Part shown: positions 9,905-11,871 of the stretch, in pieces
How the letters are laid out: each line of letters starts with the position of its first letter
Numbering within the stretch: the stretch's first letter is position 1
Source: Baffinella frigidus
Lineage: Eukaryota > Cryptophyceae > Cryptomonadales > Baffinellaceae
Reading direction: 5' to 3'
DNA length: 11,871 nt
Assembly: GCA_026770585.1 (NCBI GenBank)
Contig: MU646309.1
Location: 203,776-215,646 of the forward strand
The notes under the pieces: model-generated
The model's input: the letters and a program-made list of their open reading frames with translations, nothing else
The model's database searches: none
What the model was told of the DNA's origin: nothing
Made by a program: the position numbers and the translations under genes

Positions 9905-10116
9905 GTCGACTCGAATGCCCAGTCTCCACACAGCGGGCTACGAAGGGATTTTCGGCCCAAACCTTATCCGTTGGGACAAAGTGGGGGCCGTAGGAACCCC
10001 CCCCTATGTCCCTACGGGTTTCCTACCGTAAGGTCCTAGGTCTGATCGCTTAGGGGTTATTCGAAACCCCTTCCGAGTCCGCTGTGTGGCCTCTCCGCTC
10101 CATGAGCTCTTCTGCT
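9905..10116 (-). pseudogene. R coding-like repeat copy 7, split by A5
   Basis: Skipping 9926-10089, the minus strand reads AEELMERRGDWAFEST, in phase across the insertion point. It diverges afterwards, like R4. The insertion falls within the second GAGAGGAGAC word, and the two sides join exactly as in uninterrupted copies. Confidence 0.55.
9926..10089 (+). mobile_element. A element copy 5 (164 bp), inserted in R7
   Basis: CCACACAGCGGGCTACGAAG on the left is mirrored by CTTCCGAGTCCGCTGTGTGG on the right. The interior has CCCCCCCCTATGTCCCTACGG and CCTACCGTAAGGTCCTAGG. The host continues from ...CAGTCT directly to CCTCTCCGCTCC, the same order as in empty R copies (GTCTCCTCTCCGCTCC). There is therefore no net duplication at the target. 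Confidence 0.9.
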
Positions 10117-10120
10117 CAAA

Positions 10121-10318
10121 GTTTCGGATTTCGGGTTTTGGGGGTTGGAATGTGGGATTGGGGCTTTACGGTTTGGGGTTTGGGGTTTATGGTTTACGGT
10201 TTGGGGTTTGGGGTTTATGGTTTGGGGTTTGGGGTTTGGGGTTTGGGGTTTAGGGTTTGGAGTTTAGGGTTTAAGGTTTAGGGTCTAGGGTAGGGTTGAG
10301 GGTTCAGGGTATAGGGTT
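10121..10318 (+). repeat. TTTGGGG/TTTATGG/TTTACGG/TTTAGGG heptamers
   Basis: About 18 or more units of period 7 lie between 10180 and 10300, with block-wise changes of variant. At the edges it degrades to TTTCGGG and GGGTTCA. It leads directly into S1. Open frames across it are repeat artefacts. Confidence 0.9.
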
Positions 10319-10421
10319 CAGATCGGGTAGCACCTTCGCGGGGTATCTCCGGGATGGCGTCGGGGTTCTCTCGCAGCCATAGGAGCGAGCCGGTGATATT
10401 GCCAAGCTGCCAAACCCAGAT
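10316..10421 (-). pseudogene. S coding-like repeat copy 1
   Basis: The minus strand reads VWQLGNITGSLLWLRENPD, then AIPEIPREGATRSE. Over 33 codons shared with S3, six differ. Four are silent (ggc/ggt, ggc/ggg, cga/cgc, ccg/cca), one is a third-position I/M and one is E/A. No family is recognised; composition is mixed helical with conserved Trp. The copy is cut by heptamers on one side. Confidence 0.5.
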
Positions 10422-10500
10422 TCTGGCCCTAATTAAATTTACTTAGGGCCCTAATTGACCTTCGTCCAACTCCTATGAACAAATAGGGATCCGTTTCCTT
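10422..10500. other. Spacer with GGCCCTAATT repeated
   Basis: GGCCCTAATT occurs at 10424 and 10446 as a direct repeat. The remainder is unassigned. Confidence 0.4.
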
Positions 10501-10580
10501 TTACATTAAACATGTCCCCGGATTAGAACGGGGAGTTCCACCTGCGCGGGGCATCTCCGGAATAGCGTCGCGGTTCTTCG
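10501..10580 (-). pseudogene. S coding-like repeat copy 2, 3' part
   Basis: The minus strand reads NRDAIPEMPRAGGTPRSNPG and stops after TCLM. Against S3, gcc/gct, atc/att and cca/ccg are silent and P/R is a replacement. The 5' half is replaced by the TTTCGTG heptamers. Confidence 0.45.
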
Positions 10581-11070
10581 TTTTTTGGTGTTTCGTGTTT
10601 CGTGTTTCGTGTTTCGCGTTTCGTGTTTCGTGCTTCGTGTTTCGTGTTTCGTGTTTCGTGATTAGGGTTTGGAGTTCAGATCGGGTAGCACCTGCGCGGG
10701 GCATCTCTGGGATGGCGTCGGGGTTCTCGCGCAGCCATAGGAGCGACCCGGTGATATTACCAAGCTGCCAAACCCGGGTTCGGAAAACGTCAACAGCGCC
10801 GTTTTTGTAAGGCGACGTTTTTGTAAAGCGACGTTTTTGTAAAGTGCCGTTTTTGTAAAGCGCGAGTAATGTTGCCAACATGGCAGCTGCCAACGCGCCA
10901 CACCCTCGCCAGCGCCAAAACGTCAACTTTGACCCCCCCCCCCCCCCCCCCCAGTAAATGACCCTGACCCCGAAGAGCGACCCGGTGATGATGCCCAGCA
11001 GCCAAACCCGGATTCGGAAAACGTTAAAGGCGCCGTTTTTGTAAAGCGCCGGCCGTGTCACCCAGCTCAA
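10501..11070 (-). CDS. Longest open frame (189 codons) through the S repeats; probably a pseudogene or artefact
   Basis: The frame joins S4 (VFRIRVWLLGIITGSL), a poly-Gly made by the 20-C tract, the 16-bp repeats (YKNG, LQKRRF), S3 and, after heptamer-coded TKHETRN repeats, S2. The S3, S2 and S4 segments lie in their conserved frame, but S5 (10864-10927) is read here in a different frame from its relatives. An intact gene would hardly contain a homopolymer and a heptamer array in sequence, so I regard this as chance openness over real exon remnants. Confidence 0.25.
   Translation of the reverse strand: MSWVTRPALYKNGAFNVFRIRVWLLGIITGSLFGVRVIYWGGGGGGSKLTFWRWRGCGALAAAMLATLLALYKNGTLQKRRFTKTSPYKNGAVDVFRTRVWQLGNITGSLLWLRENPDAIPEMPRAGATRSELQTLITKHETRNTKHETRNAKHETRNTKHQKTKNRDAIPEMPRAGGTPRSNPGTCLM
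10591..10674 (+). repeat. TTTCGTG heptamers, ten units
   Basis: Units at 10591-10660 are TTTCGTG with one TTTCGCG and one CTTCGTG. The phase continues without a break into ATTAGGG, TTTGGAG and TTCAGAT. This join of a non-telomeric heptamer to a telomere-type one in register is informative about how the arrays change. Confidence 0.95.
10674..10799 (-). pseudogene. S coding-like repeat copy 3, most complete
   Basis: The minus strand reads AVDVFRTRVWQLGNITGSL, then LWLRENPDAIPEMPRAG and ATRSEL. It is preceded by YKNG from the 16-bp repeats. No ATG starts it and no clear splice junction was found. Function unknown. Confidence 0.5.
10800..10863 (-). repeat. 16-bp tandem repeat, four units
   Basis: CGTTTTTGTAARGYGM occurs at 10800, 10816, 10832 and 10848 in exact 16-bp steps, and once more alone at 11034 beside S4. 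The single copy there, coding YKNG on the minus strand in phase with S, suggests that the repeat arose by expansion of an S segment. The period is not divisible by three, so the expanded tract is not coding. Confidence 0.9.
10864..10927 (-). pseudogene. S coding-like repeat copy 5, diverged
   Basis: The minus strand reads VDVLALARVWRVGSCHVGNI and TRAL, matching VDVFRTRVWQLGNIT of S3 with an insertion. It lies in a different frame from the long open frame around it. Confidence 0.35.
10933..10952. repeat. Run of 20 C
   Basis: This is the longest homopolymer in the window and may be a sequencing-length uncertainty. On the minus strand it makes poly-Gly. Confidence 0.95.
10967..11050 (-). pseudogene. 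S coding-like repeat copy 4
   Basis: The minus strand reads ALYKNGAFNVFRIRVWLLG and IITGSLF, then leaves the family where S3 continues LWLRENPD. Relative to S3 it has more replacements (T/I, Q/L, N/I) than the S1-S3 pair, so it is an older copy. Confidence 0.4.
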
Positions 11071-11350
11071 TGCAATCCGAAAGCAAAAATGCTTTCTCTG
11101 CGGATCCTTTCTACGGAAGGGCGCGTCGTTGGCATATGTTGGGAGATATCAAAACATAGGTACGTCCTCGGTGCGGCACGGTACCGTGCGTCCTCGGTAC
11201 GCCACAGTGAGGACCGAAAGGACCTTGAAAGAATATGGCGTGGTATGGTGGGCCTACAGGACCTAAAGCAACAACATTCTGAGACTGGAACACCCCCTCC
11301 CCTCCGTTCCTCGAGAGAGGGGAAGGGAGAAACCCCTTGCCGGGTTTCGG
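11051..11350. other. Unassigned 300 bp, open on both strands
   Basis: Plus frame 11089-11358 (89 codons, ATG) and minus frame 11067-11354 (95 codons, ATG) overlap almost fully, so at most one can be real. Neither shows a motif I recognise and no second copy exists here. GCACGGTACCGTGC (11176-11189) is a perfect 14-bp palindrome flanked by two CGTCCTCGGT words. Confidence 0.25.
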
Positions 11351-11381
11351 CCACTTAAAGGAACGGCTATCCCTTAAGTGG
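11351..11381. mobile_element. B-type ends facing away from each other, 9 bp apart
   Basis: CCACTTAAAGG and CCCTTAAGTGG are inverted (10 of 11 bp) and equal the right and left B termini placed end to end with their insides missing. It could be a junction of two elements, an excision remnant or a minimal derivative. Confidence 0.5.
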
Positions 11382-11431
11382 ACCTGAAAGAGCTGTCATG
11401 CGCCACACCACACGAGAACGCTAGAGGGCCC

Positions 11432-11440
11432 TATATAAAA
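11432..11440 (+). promoter_or_regulatory. TATA-box-like TATATAAAA
   Basis: This is a full match to the TATAWAAR consensus in a G/C-flanked setting (GGGCCC before, CCGACG after). Nothing downstream on the plus strand is recognisable as a gene, and no initiator or expression evidence exists. It could serve a gene beyond the right edge or be chance. Confidence 0.25.
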
Positions 11441-11540
11441 CCGACGTGCTTTTAAAAGTGGGCATTTGTGTAGTAACTTTCGTTGATTGGTCACGTAACA
11501 CTGCATATATTGCAGAGTCGCGAGGTTGGAATACCCTATC

Positions 11541-11574
11541 CTGGTACAAATATTTACATCCCCACATGTAAATA
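11541..11574. repeat. Small D-type foldback
   Basis: CTGGTACA, the D2 terminus, is followed by TATTTACAT and ATGTAAATA, which form a 9-bp stem (11551-11559 with 11566-11574) around a CCCCAC loop. It shares the TTTACATGTA flavour of the D interior. Confidence 0.45.
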
Positions 11575-11606
11575 GGACCCTCCAGCATTCTCGAGTAGCA
11601 CGCCCG

Positions 11607-11670
11607 TCAGGTGCTGCTCAACCATAAACCCGCAACCCTACACCCTAACCCCTGAAGCCTATGCACCCTA
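11607..11670 (-). repeat. Degenerate C-rich heptamers (reverse orientation)
   Basis: AACCATAAACCCGCAACCC, TACACCCTAACCCC and CACCCTACACC are the reverse-strand form of TTTAGGG-like words. It is weakly periodic and, with 2774-2815, one of only two places where the C-rich strand is on plus. Confidence 0.5.
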
Positions 11671-11671
11671 C

Positions 11672-11760
11672 ACCAACGGACATAGTCAACGTGGGACCAT
11701 TTGGCAAGGTTTCAACCAAGACAACGACAACGCGGTAAATGGTCCTGATATCCAACGGAC
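11672..11760. repeat. Inverted GGACCATTT/AAATGGTCC within CCAACGGAC direct repeats
   Basis: GGACCATTT (11694-11702) and AAATGGTCC (11737-11745) are perfect inverted words. CCAACGGAC occurs outside both, at about 11673 and 11752, in direct orientation. This arrangement fits a small element with a 9-bp duplication, though the inverted words are not immediately next to the direct repeats. Confidence 0.4.
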
Positions 11761-11779
11761 TTTGGCCCTGCCTTGCAAG

Positions 11780-11871
11780 TCTCTCTCTCTCTCTCTGTCT
11801 CTTCTCTCTCTCTCTCTCACTCTCTTCTCTTTCTCTCTCTTCTCTCTCTCTCTCTCTTCTCGATCTCTCTC
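11780..11871. repeat. CT microsatellite, runs off the window
   Basis: It is an almost pure (TC)n tract with TTC and GTC interruptions up to the last base. It would read as GA on the minus strand. No gene. Confidence 0.97.

Noticed and set aside
11067-11358. Overlapping 95- and 89-codon frames on opposite strands
   Set aside because: They cover the same bases on both strands, show no known motif, and have no partner copy for a codon test. Reported only as unassigned.

Overview
The window looks like non-genic or gene-fragment DNA from a nuclear eukaryotic chromosome. I found no complete gene, no bacterial operon, and no tRNA, rRNA or CRISPR array. The clues are telomere-type heptamers (TTTAGGG and the variant TTCAGGG), several families of short inverted-repeat elements, long micro- and minisatellites, and exon-like pieces bounded by AG and GT. 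Base composition is near balanced. TTTAGGG with TTCAGGG variants suits a plant, alga or alveolate; I cannot name the organism.

Layout. 1-2630: inverted-repeat elements (families K, A, D, C, N), a strong hairpin, a 21-bp minisatellite and a plus-strand coding-like stretch. 2630-4330: heptamer arrays in both orientations, a 34-bp perfect palindrome, element C2, three copies of a 215-225-bp unit (F), and AT-rich palindromes. 4330-5520: repeat G2 and coding-like family H on the minus strand. 5300-6660: T-rich heptamers, a 15-bp minisatellite, B elements, and repeats J and E. 6660-7630: a 23-bp tandem repeat and family P, whose CCT tracts encode poly-Glu on the minus strand. 7630-8650: hairpins and a TTATAGG-type heptamer field. 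8650-10120: seven copies of minus-strand coding-like repeat R, two of them split by transposons. 10120-11070: more heptamers and coding-like family S. 11070-11871: mostly unassigned sequence, a TATA-like motif, small foldbacks and a CT microsatellite running off the right edge.

Main results. (1) Families R, S and H, and less clearly P and J, are multi-copy minus-strand repeats. In R, S and H the differences between copies fall mostly at third codon positions of one frame, so they derive from exons once (or still) under protein-level selection. R and H also have plausible splice junctions. (2) Internal comparisons give two transposon insertion signatures. B elements (about 100 bp, 18-bp inverted termini) duplicate TA. 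A elements (about 164 bp) sit in an R copy with no visible target duplication. A and B nevertheless share an internal core. (3) About ten different heptamer arrays, all of period 7, lie in one window, nearly all with the G/T-rich strand on plus.

All family letters are local labels of mine. Functional guesses for the coding-like families (kinase-like for H, actin-like for R) are weak and marked as such.
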